From NCBI RefSeq assembly GCF_002443255.2, contig NW_019211458.1, forward strand, positions 40,552,365 to 40,616,364: 64,000 nt of DNA, given 5' to 3'. The notes beneath the pieces were generated by a model. That model searched no databases. It was not told where the DNA came from and worked only from the letters and a program-made list of their open reading frames with translations. Source of the stretch: Varroa destructor. Lineage: Eukaryota > Arthropoda > Arachnida > Mesostigmata > Varroidae. This document shows positions 27,301-40,600 of this stretch, piece by piece (position 1 is the stretch's first letter; each line of letters starts with the position of its first letter). The position numbers were made by a program, and so were the translations under genes.

Positions 27301-30300
27301 GACATGGACGAACCCGGCGATGCATTGAAATGAGTTACATTCCTATACGTTTAATAGAGAAATTTGGTTCGATACTTTTCGAATTTTCTCACTATTAGAT
27401 AATCCCGAACATAACGAATTTCTTCATGATTTCGCTCTGAGTCCCTTATGGTTTCTACGTTATATGTAGGATTATTTATTTACTTATTATAAACATTTAG
27501 CGAACACGTACCGTACAATGGGAAACCTGGAAACAACTCAATTACATCCTTATAGAAAACGTGCTTATGACTACAGTGACGCCGCTTATGCGAGCCAGGT
27601 TTTTATGACCCGCTCTTGTATACCCTACATGCGTCGAGGAGTATGTATGCGCACGTTAATCGCTCATAGGCCTTTCTCTGTACGAAAATCGTTTCGTAAT
27701 TGCGAGTAATAGCCATCTATGTTCATAAAGCTGTCTACACCCTTTCTTCCCAAAGAAAGCAAGTGTCTTCCGATATACGAATTTTTTGCTTGCATGTATT
27801 GTACATATATTATGTTGTATATTAAAATGACTGACGGGGATGTGGACTTTGTCGTTTGCCAATAAATTGGTGAGCAATGTACCAGCTTGCTAGGTTTTTC
27901 TATAAAGGAGGTCGACTCGATAAGTGAATGAAGAAATACTGTTCGATGTCGGCTCGTTCATCCCAAGCTTATCGACTTCGTTTCCGTCTATCGACAGCTA
28001 TTGCGCACCGCACGAATGGACATATTTTGTTTCTTCATCGATTTTCACACGATATGTAAAGGTGAAGATGAAATGTCTTCCGGCTCTTGCCAATTGTCAG
28101 ATCCTTTTCACGCTCAATGATCACGATCTATAAAGTTAGGCTTTCGACGTCTTCCCTATGCCGTCGGAGCTCCGTTGGTGAATTCAAACGGAACGCTCTT
28201 TCAGATCGTCTCCATTTCGTTAGCTGCACGTAGATAAGCGCCATTGCTCAAAAGTGCTTATTGGTTAGCTGCGTCCGTTTAGACCTGTAATCCAAATATC
28301 TGTCGTTCGAGAATAAATATTTATATTTAATTTCCGATAACCGCACGTGCTGGCGTACGTTTGACCAACCGACCAGCTAATCCAGCTACCATTTGTTCAT
28401 ACTTTTCGAACTATCTACAGCCACCCCACATGTTTGCTTGCTTTGACCGGCCTAGACTAGAGCATAATTGTGATGGTCCATTGATGCAAACCTACTCTCA
28501 GCCAGATACGTGGTTTCTACCTAGCTGTTGGCCAACTTGGAGGATTTGGAAGATAACAATTCGAAGAGAGAAATCCTCTATCGGCCTATTTCGATTGCCT
28601 GTTTATGCTATTAGCAAATCTGCTACATGGCGGGGGCAGGACACTCTAATTTTAGTTAATACTACTAACTTCGGTTGAATCAACTAATCTTACGCGTTGA
28701 TGTCTCACTGAGCATAACATGAGCTATAGCTCGGGTGCGTACGAACAACTATTACATGCCGTTGCATTACTTCACCTCGTCTCTTACACCCTCGAAATCA
28801 TCTTAATTCTATCACTAGAATGTTGCCGCAATCCTTTCGCTTTCTGAAGCTTTTTAATCATAACCTGTTCGTCATATCAATGAGTTTAATCGCTGTTAGA
28901 CCTGATCATGTCTCAGGTAATAGAAGTTGGGTCTGGTCGACATTGTTTGGGCTAATTTGAAAGCTGAGATTTAGTAAATGAGTACGCGCTAAACTCGTTA
29001 GAATATCTTCAATCAAACTTGAAGTAGAGCTCCCTGAAAACATCAATACTGTTCAGGCCCACCATGTGTGCCTGTTGTAGCCGGGTACGCTATTGGAGGA
29101 AACGGCCCAAAGATGGTTTCGTCCTGAACATTTTGACGTGTTCCTTGTAGTGGCCGACCAATCACAGAAGAACGTGTGGACGAAACTATTGCGAAGGCCA
29201 ACATGTATCGCCTAAAAACTAAGCATCCATTACCAAATAGTCTTAAACTATTTAAAGAAGGCTGGCTGGCTGGCTACCAAAAAAAAAGCACAGATTAACG
29301 CGAAAGAATCTACTCGATCTTTATCGAAACGCAACAAAATCGAGCTATTTTTAAAGTGATTCATCACAGCCAATGAATAATGGATCACATACGATAATAA
29401 TGAACAGGTGCTCCACAATATGTGGCTAAGGAAAAGATGGAACGAATTATACGTTGCCAGTTGTTGCCGCCTTGCAAAACCACTGATTCAGATATTTAGT
29501 GTATCTTCAATATTAATTGAAAAGAGCCAGCCAGACTCGTGGGCGACGTCGTCTACCGACCCCCATTCTTTAGCTAATCGGCAAAAATTGCCGTAGAGCT
29601 TAAATTTTCCACCAACTTATGTTACCTGTTTCAGTTTCTGCAGAGGCTATCTAACGGTATTAATATAGTTTTCATGAATAGGTGTAGAAATTATCTGCCA
29701 CTGTTTTGCGGCGAGAAATTATAAAATTCCACGGCGATAGAATTATGCTGTCAGCAAAAGGTCCTGAATTAAAATGGCGTATAGTTAAGCTAGTAATATT
29801 ACCTTAAAATACCACAAAAATTTGTACTGTAGTTTTGCCTCGACAAGTTAATGTTATACTTGTTATTTTCCTAAAATTTTTGTTGCGCCAATTTTGTTAC
29901 AGTGACTTTTCTTTGAATTTAATAAACGTATAGCTTTAGTTCGGTGATCGCAAAACCAGTTTGGTGCGGTTACCTTGCTATGGTGATTGGTTTGCCTGTT
30001 CAATTACCCGGTTGATGTGGTAATCCAGTTCTCTTGTTGAAATGTCTTTGTAATCTCGCTACTTCTTCCTCTTCGCATGTCGTTGCGATTATCTTCTTCA
30101 ACAGAGTCTAGATACCTTCCTAGTTGAAACTTTAACTTGAAAACTGTTCATAAAAACTCAACCAATTTCTAATCTACCTGTATATGTACCGTTAACCTTC
30201 AGCTTAGTGAATGGCGGCCTGTTGGGGCGCCATCATCTCATTACCCCAGCACCAAATAACCATGCTTTTTTTTTTAAACATTATTGTATTCCCGAGGGTC

Positions 30301-33300
30301 GTCACAATTATTTTTTTTCATCTTGTTCTAGTATTGCAAGCGCTCAATATCGACTGTCACTTCCACTATATATATATATATATATATCTACAAACCCACA
30401 TCCACAATTTGTACAGAATATTAAAAGTACAGCGGCGACTAGTTTAAGCCCTCGGGTGAGTTCGTGTATACCCGAAAGCAAGCAAACAAATATCGTTTTA
30501 CTACGCTTGCGGCGTGTTTCTTCATAATTACTAGCCGTATTTATTCTGCTGGAACTCGAGAAGTGTTCCCGACTTTGCATTAAACGGTACCTCGCCCAGT
30601 TCTTCTCCGTTTTCTGGGTTAACGTAGTGACTTATTACTAGGAGTGACTATAAAAGCATCTAGCACGGTGCACGTACGATGAAATAATCCAAGCAATTTA
30701 TAAGCATGATACTAAGTTGGAAGAAGAATAAAAAGCGAATCACAATATTAACCACAGTGATGCCATCTATAGACTTAAATTTACCTGTGGAGCTGCGGAA
30801 TTAGATGGGTCCACAATGCAAGCCGATGCGCCCTATAGTGATCCCTGATTGCCGGTGGTTGGTTAGCGACAGTGATTTGCATGAACTTTTGTTGAGCCAG
30901 ATCGTAAGGTGGCCAATGCTTGTTACTGTTTCCTTTAACCTCGTCTCCCAGATGTCTTGATAGATCTATCCCAGAATTCTTTATGATCGTCTTTGATCTT
31001 CCATCTGCAGAAGATACTCTTTCGGCTGCTGATTCACTGTCTTGCGACAAGGTCGGCTCAGCAAGTGAAGGATACCTGAAAAGCCAGCCAAGCGATAGAT
31101 CATAACTGGTTTTGCGATAAATTTAAGTTACGTCAATTTTTTGTTAGGCTTTCAATTAAATATAATATATTAATACAAGAATCCATTTACCTTATATACT
31201 TGAAGCACTAATGAGATACGATGACCTCAGGAAACAGCATGAATTATCGTTACGTCTCCCGATCAATTACTTAATTTCAGTCTTTAGTTGTGTACACCTA
31301 CGTATAGGTCTCATCAAAAAAAAAACAAATAATCATAGTACCATACAGCGCTTACATTATAATCCTTACTTCAGATTCTATTAGCTTAAGGTTCTGTTTC
31401 TTTAAATGTTACGAACCACGTTGCCAAGTTAGTCCTAACGGGCCGTTGTATCGATGTTTCAAATGAAAAATCATGTATTAACAAAAAAACGCTGGTAAAA
31501 AAAATGAGCGGGTACAATTTGAGAATCTTATCTTTAAAAACCCATTTCGAGGGCACCAAATATGATTTTGAGCAAATTCCGTAGGTATGTTCATTTACAA
31601 TTTTGTAAATCTTATCTGGGAAAGGCAGCATTGTAGGATATATATACGGATACATTCTAAAACGTTGTTTTTCCAGATTTGATAATGAATCAAATTCAAA
31701 AGGAGCAAGCACAAGATTTATGACAATTAAATGATTTTAACTGATTCATTATTATTATTATTATTATTATCAAATAATTTTTTTCGCTTATAAGAGGTTA
31801 TTTATTCTCGTGACAAAATAATAATCAGTGATTTGGAAAAACTACAATATCAAGAACTTGTTTTCATACACTACCTGCTTCAGATGAAACCACAGCTAAC
31901 TTTTTGCAATTAACGCTCAATGTCTAAAAACCGCTTATACCATTATATGCTGCTACCTACGTTGGAGAATACAGAAGACTTCTGCTTGTTGTTTACATTC
32001 CCTACATCCACGTTTGCGCAATGAGTAAAAAAACTAAGCGAAGCTAAGAAGAAAACTGGGCTGCCTGCCACCATAACAGCAGGGTAGCGAAAGACAGTCG
32101 TAGACACTATAATTATGGCCGTAATAAAACGCAAGATATCAAATGCACATAGGGTATATAGATACCGTAGGAGAAGTTAGCGGGAATTTCAATCAGTGTT
32201 GTAGCAAATCGGCTTTGTCGGCAGGCGAACTTCAAACTCTGTTTCATTCTGCAGACGCCTGACGTGTTGACACGCACAAAAAATAAGGGCTTGGTAAATG
32301 CCTATAAATTGATTCATAGCTATACTGCTTAGGATATTTGTATATACTCTACAAGGTGTAAACACTGTATAACGGTGAGAACAGAGCTTAAGATCTAGGC
32401 ACCTCTTCAACCTCACCTAGTCTCTCTATGTTTCGAGTTTCTTGTCCGGTTCTAACCTATGAGACTCAATACGTTTGTCTATTACAAGTCATATAGCACC
32501 ACAGGGCAATAACTTGTCATTTACGCATCTGTATCAAATGTTCCTTTCTGCAGATAGTTTTTTCAAGGTTGAATCTTTACAGTCCACAGAAACATACTTC
32601 AAGGATCGAAATACTCAGAATACTTTTCGCGAATTTCAGGCCGTGGCACATAATTACCTCAACCCAAGATATTGTGGGCGAAATCAAAGGACTTCACGAG
32701 GATATTTTTGTTAGAAGGTAAATAGGTATTGGTTACGGGTTTCGATACCTACTTTCTATTTTAGCTATAAAAACCAACACAGGAATTAGATTAGAAGCCC
32801 TTGTTATCAAATGTGCATATTCAGAGAATAATAGCTATATATCTTTAGAAACATAGTAAACATCGACGATAAAGTATCGACTGAGCCACAGGACAAACAA
32901 CAAGCTGTCGGCCAGCGCAATCTACTAACGCTTTTTACCAATGTATCATCTAAAAACCGCTGTTTTCGTCTCTGCGGTGCTCGCTGTTGGAACCATTGAG
33001 TGTTAATAACGCATATGTATGAGAAAGCCGATACCAGTAACTTTTATGTTTCGACTTTTCCTTCCGCTATCGCTGTTAGGCATTCCATTAAGCGTCTGGC
33101 TCCCAGCCCGAAACAAACCGTGTGTCTATGACCGGGCAACGCGTCCCTAAAATTAGCGGGTAACTGCGTTACCCACTAAGCTATCATGGACCTGCGAGAA
33201 GACAGCCGAGGCCATTTACGGGTCTGGCATGATTTAATGAGAGAAAAGTGGCCCTACAGCCACTTGCAAAAAGTAAACAAGGATCAACAGAAAGAACCAC

Positions 33301-36300
33301 TTTGCGGTTAAAAAAATAAAAACTGAAGAAAACTAATGCATTTCAGCTATTTTGGGGTCTCCTTAAGACTCAGAGTTATCCTATTTGTTATTAGCAGACG
33401 TTTACAAAAAACTATGAATTTCTGAAGTGCCTGCTTCACTTTGATGAAGAATAAATATTTTTAATTAAATATTTTTTTAAATAATATTTTTGCGCGAGGA
33501 CAGTGGCTACTTTACCTAGCAGTCAAATGTATTGACTTCAGATTTCAGTGCCAGGTATTGAGCCTTGCAAAGATGGAAGCATTTAATATTTATATTTTAC
33601 TTTGTTTTTATAGTATAGAGTTACAGAGATGCACTCGAAATAAAACTATGGAACTTACTTTAGCAGCATTGAAAATAGTAGGATCGAGCTCTTAAAACGC
33701 TTTGTGATTAGAATATGTAGTGCTACGCTAAAGGTAAGAAAGCTTTATCTTTAGTTATTAATTTATGTTTCTTTTTCAAGACGGGTTTCTAGCATAAGGT
33801 CCCTAAATTTATCATTGTGAGATACTCTTGAGGGCTGTAATTGTCGTGTATAAAATTCAAGACCCTCTGTCAGAAAATCTTCTTACTAAATACTATTTTG
33901 CTTTGAACCATAGTAGTATCTTCTCATTACCACCATCACCACAAATGGTCCCAATGGTGCGAAAAATAAAATGAAAACAATGATTTGACAGGAATGAGGG
34001 TACAGAAAATGTTTCGAGCAGTGTTGAAGAACTTTACTAACTATCCGTGTAGACCGATGGATGGTTGGTTGTGTAGAGACACATGGACTTCATTACGATT
34101 AACTTCACAGTTGTTCTACTTTAAATTTGAACTTTACGTCTGGTATGGTAGTTAAGCATCGCTCATAACTCTGTTATAGGTGATTGAACAATCCTGACAT
34201 ATAAAATGGGTCCTTCTGGGCGCTGGCAAACTGATCACCAATAGATTAACAACAGTCTTAGGAAATAACTTATGAGCGCAAATAACACCTTTTTATATTG
34301 CGGATAGTTCGAAGAACATGTTAAACTTGTGCTTGTGAGCTCCTCTCACACCTTCTTTTTGACATGGATTTATGTTTAATTTTCTATTTTATAGGAGAGC
34401 GACTTGATCAAATATTCTATATCGAAAAATTTCTGCCTCATCAGCTTTTAAATAATGTGGGGAGTTTTTAAAATTGATATTTTTTATTATGGAAACCTTA
34501 TGCCCATCTCCAATTAACGATGTCCTGGGTACACGTTTATTATTTTTATCTGTTCTTTCCTCATAACATCACTTGGAAAATTAAAACCCACGGCCCAACT
34601 CACTAATGAACAATTTAATTTTTTCTTAGAAAGGCCGGGAGCCGCAGTCACAGAGTTAAATTGTAAGTGCACGTAATAGACGTGGTCACAAAAGAAGGTA
34701 AACGGGTCACAATATCTAGCCAATCCTAGCTCTCTAAAAAGAAAATAATTGTTCAATTTATATAAACAAACGAGCGTGCAAAATAACATAAAAAAAATAA
34801 TAATAATTTCTGCGTAACTATACGGTTTGACAATCATTTGACCGCTACAGTTCATCACACCAAACGACTTTAAGCAAATATATTACATATTTCGCTTATA
34901 ATTGTCGATAAAAAATGATATACATGCATTTTGGTGTTTGATAAATGTTTCGAATGCTACGTCAGTCTAACGCGTTTCCTAGAAAAAAAAAAAAAAAAAA
35001 AAAGCACATGTAATTAATTACTTACCCATCTCTAGCGAAACTGGTCCAGTACTCAATGGAAGCTTCTGAGATTGCTTCCTCTTCAGGTGTGTAGTTTGAT
35101 CCGAAACCGCCGAGTTGGTTTACCAGAGGTGCACCAAAAACATATGCTAAATAATCCTCGCCATTTGTCGGACTTCGAACGCTATCGCCCATCAGATCGA
35201 CTTCTTCTCGAATGCGCCGATGACGATTTCCAAATACACCTACATAGGTTGAAGTACCTTTGAGCTTCGAATGGAGCTGAGCCGTTCTGATCAGGGGTGC
35301 AACCACTAATGCGTCTGATACTGCCTCCAATGTACCTATTTAGAGTTGGGACAATTTACAATGAGTTAGTAGGGCAGTAAACGTCGACGATTTTCCCGCA
35401 ACCGAATAATCGGTCGACTCCACATAATGGTAGTGGTTAAGAAAATTACAAATTTTAATATACAAAATGTACGTCCTGTTTTTCGGTTGGAAGGAGAACC
35501 AAATAAGTCACATCTTTCGCTCATTTTGACGTCATAAACACCTTGTTGCTTTTCTCCTGTTCTTAGTTCTTCGTTAATTTCTATTCAAGACATGAGCTTA
35601 TTCAAACGTTTACATGTCCTCTAAGCCAATAACAGTTTTGCCGAAAGAAAGAGCTATGAAAGAATTTCGACATTAAATCATTTAACATTAACACGCCTAG
35701 CTGGTTCTATCAGTTGAAGAAATCGAGTCTTTTGCTGTTCCTTAAAGCCTAATTTTATCGACCTATATTGGATACGCTATTCCGGTTTGAAAGAAAACTG
35801 TAGCGCGCTTATGACAAGCGCTGGGCTTTACGTAAAAGTGACACCCCCACCACCGTTGTTAAGCACCACAAGCTAAGATGAGCGAAGCAACCGTAGCGCA
35901 CTCTTCGAAAGGGTTGGCAAGACCTGTCAACGTTTGCCTATTCAGTCAAGCAATAAATCGATCCTTTGTTGAAAGGGCTAAGAACGGGAAGATGCTGTTT
36001 TCAAGACCGGATAGTAGTATAAAACTGCTGTTAGACTTATGTCACGTGCGTTATTTTAATAAAAGTAGAAGTACGCTTTTGTGTTTTTAGCCTTATTGTC
36101 ATTGCAACGCCGTAGTGAAACCTATATGTATTCCATGTACCTTTGCTGTCTAATTCAAACCTTTCTACGTAAATATAGCTTTCGGTTACCTTTTCTTATT
36201 CCTTCAAACCTTCGGGTTCTTCGAACCCGTTGATTTCGCTGAGCTACGAGACCGTTGCAGTCGACAATCTGCACTGACATTGATCGGTACAAAAGCATCT

Positions 36301-37515
36301 AGTCAGCTTCGAATCAGACTACTGAATTTATCCAGGATATTATCACCGTATCATATAGAATTTTTAATGAAAAACAGATTTACTGTTTCTAGTTAAAGTT
36401 AAGAATTTTTCTAATCTACAGCGTACTTAAGTAAAACAAGAAAATTATATATATANNNNNNNNNNNNNNNNNNNNNNNNNNNNNNNNNNNNNNNNNNNNN
36501 NNNNNNNNNNNNNNNNNNNNNNNNNNNNNNNNNNNNNNNNNNNNNNNNNNNNNNNTATATATATCTAGCGCAGATAGACTTTAAAATCTAATAAGTGAAT
36601 TATGAGCCAATTAATCTAGAATGATGATTTTTTAAATATGTGTTAAAAATACTCCCTTTTATTTGTCCTTTAGTAATTTCTCTATCTATGGTTTCTAGAG
36701 GTGAATCGACAGTGAGATGTGCTTGCCTACCAGTCACCCTTTTCACAGCATAAAAGCCCCGTAATCACACGGGCTTAGATCGGGAGAATAGGCGGGCTGG
36801 GGCAGACGTTCCAACGTTTCTTTACTCAATCCAGAAAGGAATTGACGCGTGGCGATGAAGTCTGGAGTTGTCACCAAGTAACCTGCTTCGGACTGACGTG
36901 CTAAAGATCTATAAATCTCTCGAGGAACTCCATATAGCGAGCTGTTTCATTTTTGGCGAGTATCTCATGGCAGTAGGTACACCTAACGTCCGCAAGAACA
37001 ACCATTACCTAACGTCCGAATCTACTTGACGGGGTTACTAAATTTAATTTTTTTCTAAAGCGACGCCACTATCTCGTTTGATCCTCTCCGGTAAACCTTG
37101 TTCGGCGATCGTATGCTCCAGGCGGGTTTTTTGTTGATTAAAAATGACTATAGACCAGAGGCATTTTCAATTGGCTTGGAGTCAATTCACGGAAATCACA
37201 TTTTTTATTCAGCCTCTAGTTTAGTATTTGGATATTTTCTCACACGTTACATGCGGAATGCCAATTTTGGCCGACAGAAACCTCAGACTGTTTTCGTAAA
37301 AGTCTATAGAAATGCGTTCTTGTCCTTCAAATGCTGACATCTGGTCACATCCTTGCTAGTCTTCAACATCCCAATCTTCGTTTTCGAAAAGCTTGCGCGG
37401 TTTATACATTGTGCTTTTGCTGAAGAATTCCTAGAGGACTGGAGCGTTCATCAGTTGTATTTCCTCTGCTAGTGTCGCGTGGTTTAAAATTTTCAAAATT
37501 CACAGGATTCGCTTG

Positions 37516-37561
<46 letters not shown>

Positions 37562-37572
37562 CAAGCGAATAG

Positions 37573-37604
<32 letters not shown>

Positions 37605-40600
37605 CAGATAGGCCATGAACTTTAAATTCTTCAGCGCACATTCTATTCAATGGCGTTAATTTCATAGCAGATATTCCATATAGCCCATGTAGTTAAGCAG
37701 AAAAGATTCTCTCAAATAAAAGAGCGACAGGATTTTCAATCCGAGTTGTAGGGCAACCTTGAATTGGTTAATGAAAAAATCAGTTTATTTTTACTCCAAG
37801 TTGGAAATGGGACCCTTTTTCTTTCGCTCTTCCCAACGTTTTAGTCGACTGTGGCGTTAAGTAATCAGGTTCATTCTTACTTTTATTCTAAGAACACTCG
37901 ACAAATGGCAACTTTCCCATGACTCAAAACCTCCGCCACGAAATTGAGACCTTCTTCATGATCTTAATGGAGAAACAATTGGCTTGTCACGGAAAGAAGA
38001 ACTATGAAAGTGCTCATTAGATGAACCGTTTTAATATAAAGATAAAGTGCTATCTAGTATAACAATTTTCTTTTTTAGAAATCGGTTATATTTATTTCCA
38101 CTTACAAATAACATCCACTGAGTTTCTTTTTCATAGCTCGGCTTACCTTTTTAGTTGTTGGGACAGCATAAAGATTTTTAGAGAGATATTAACATGCGGC
38201 TTAAATGCTCGGAGGAAAAACTTTAGAAACAGTATATCGAAGGGATTACCGAAAAGCTCATGTGTAAGATACTTTAAAAGACGCACTTATGTGGGCCTTA
38301 ATATAGAGCAGCAGCTTTAGAGGCTCTTAGAATAATGTATCAACAGCGCACAGCTGCCGAAATGCTTTTTTACTACGAAGCAGCGGTTTAACGCGCAGCT
38401 CCGCATGGTCCAAGTAGGATCAAGCCAACATTGACCATAAATCCACGATAAGAAAGTCAATTCAACAAGCACATAGAATTGGAACGATAGGAGATAGCAG
38501 AAGAAATCCCTATCATTGCTCATTAGTCAGAAATGCGTGTGAACAAGTCATATATCGCATCGAACTGAACCTACCATCCAGTATATTGAGAGGATGAGGT
38601 GGCAAAGAAGCGGACCAATCTGTATACTCGTTAAGAACCGTCAAGTAGATTTCTTGCTGGTGAAAGCTGAACAAATTGCGCACCAGCGTACGTAAGACCC
38701 GTTCTCTTCTATCCACGTCCATGCCGTAGCGGTCCTCCATGGCTGATACAAGAACGTGTGTCTAAAAACAAAGCGAGACGTCGATATTAGTGTATGCTCG
38801 GTAGGCATATGTATATATATATAATGTAAATTTCTTTGACAGACTAAAAAAGTCACTTTACAGATTGTGAGTTTTCATTTTTTATTTCTGAAAAATATCA
38901 GGAAAGTAAACTGTAATAAAAACATGAGTGAAAAGGCTAAATAAAGACTTTAGGATTTTCAATCTTGAGTTCTCCGGTAACATTGAATAAGCCTACGAAC
39001 CAAGCTTTCGGCGACTATTCCCGAATGGAGTAACAACCATACATTCAGTTTTGTGAAAACAGAATAAACCGCGTAGATTTTCCGCAGATATGTCGGAATC
39101 CTCGCAAAAATCAGACACTGTGTAAAGCTCAAGCAAACAGACTGTTTGCTGACATTTCGAAAATGGACAGAAGTCTATCGAGAGGTATCCTGAATGAGCT
39201 GTGACAGCAATTATTGGACGAGTGACCAAACGACTTGACCTCATTAACCTATAAATCGCCATAAGATAGCCAGCAAAAAGAATAGACATAGCCCCAGGCT
39301 CATATTAGGCCGTCCGTTTAGGCCCCATAAGGCTCACGGAAAAGTTTGTGCCGAAAGAACTAAATTCGTTATTCAAACTAAACATGTCATTGTCGGTGAC
39401 CAGGTGTGGGTGTATAGAGCTACGACGAGGAGATTAAAATATAATTTTTGCAGCATTAGTTCAAAAACAAGTTCCAATGGAAGACAGTCGCCTGAGGTAG
39501 GTCCAAAATTAAGATACTACTCACGTTTTTCTTCGACCATCGGGAAATCGTAAAAAGTACTGTGGAGAAGTTCTAGGAAGCTTACGCGGGTCTGCCGACG
39601 TAACATGCCAGAAATGTGTCATAACAATTTCTGGGTTTTCCATCACGACAATGCACCAACCCACACTTCACTACTCATATAGCAATTTTTGCAAAAGATT
39701 CGAAGTGTTCGATGCTCCGTTCGTACCTTCGTATACTTTGGACCGAGCCCCTGCGACTCTTCCCTATTTCGAAAACCAAAAAAAATGTCTATAGAAGAAG
39801 CATTTAAACACGAAAGAAATTAAAGAAAAACTACTGACCAAGCTAAAAGTTGTTTTAACGACAAAATTCAAACAGTGTGTTGAGGGTGTGTAAAAACTGG
39901 TGGCGTATCTGCGTGACATCCGACAGGAACGACTCCACAAAAGAGCATACTAACTGGGTGGATCAAGTAAATACCTATTAACCGGAAAGTATTGCTTTTC
40001 TAATATAAGATTATATACATTTTTTCCCGGAGTACCGTAGGGGTAGTTCATTCATTTAATCCATAGGTAATCTTTCTCGTTAGGCATGGCTAAGTGTAAG
40101 TTACTCTAATCTACAACATTTGCACACTTCTACATATATCTAGACATCTATATCGGTTAGATCGGCAGCATTTACGTATTTCTAACACAACTTCATGTAC
40201 GAAGGAAACGTGGGTGCCATTGGTGCGCAACTACCAAAGGCCAACTCGACGAATGTAAATTCAGTTCTTATCACATCAGGGAATACCTTGACCGCTACAC
40301 AATATGCATTTCATTTACTCTATCTGTGTCTTCTTCATTAGTTCTCGTATGTCTGTCAATCCTCTGAATCTTTATAGAAACCCTATTTTCCCCCTGCTCC
40401 ACGGCCTCAAATGCTATATTGAACCTTTATTTTTGTTGTTTTAACTACAGTGAATTGTCCGATCATAATCTGCCGTAGAGGCAGCCGGACAGACGTGTTC
40501 TGGTAGCAGCGTAAATATATGTTATGCTTTCGACTTTCTTTGAGTCACGCTGCTTGCATTTGCCCCAGCCTGCAGCAAGCAGATCGTGTTGCATTACCTT

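Larger units (their letters stand above)
21198..30784 (-). other. Neuroligin intron E-F
   Basis: 9587 bases. It holds a possible LINE 3' piece (21268-21579), two SINE-like pieces near 22.1 and 24.2 kb, a LINE endonuclease-like relic (24300-24660), and AT repeats at 26769-26797 and 30367-30388. A direct repeat, GACAAATATAGG, lies at about 26829-26854. The remaining frames, including 105 codons at 28361-28678 (+), have no recognisable content. Confidence 0.65.
31076..35025 (-). other. Neuroligin intron D-E
   Basis: 3950 bases. It contains an ATT microsatellite (31748-31770), a SINE (33060-33200), an AT-rich low-complexity patch (33446-33492), a 114-codon minus frame without recognisable content (34514-34858) and the 21-base A run at 34983-35003. 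Confidence 0.7.
35336..38574 (-). other. Neuroligin intron C-D
   Basis: 3239 assembled bases, with true length unknown because of the 100-N gap. It contains a mariner relic (36680-37010), AT microsatellites and an AT-filled inverted repeat (37507-37600). No exon-like sequence was seen. Confidence 0.7.

Noticed and set aside
38513..38740. A small gene starting at MEDRYGMDVD
   Set aside because: The frame continues upstream to an acceptor and the text is the neuroligin helical block, so this is exon C.
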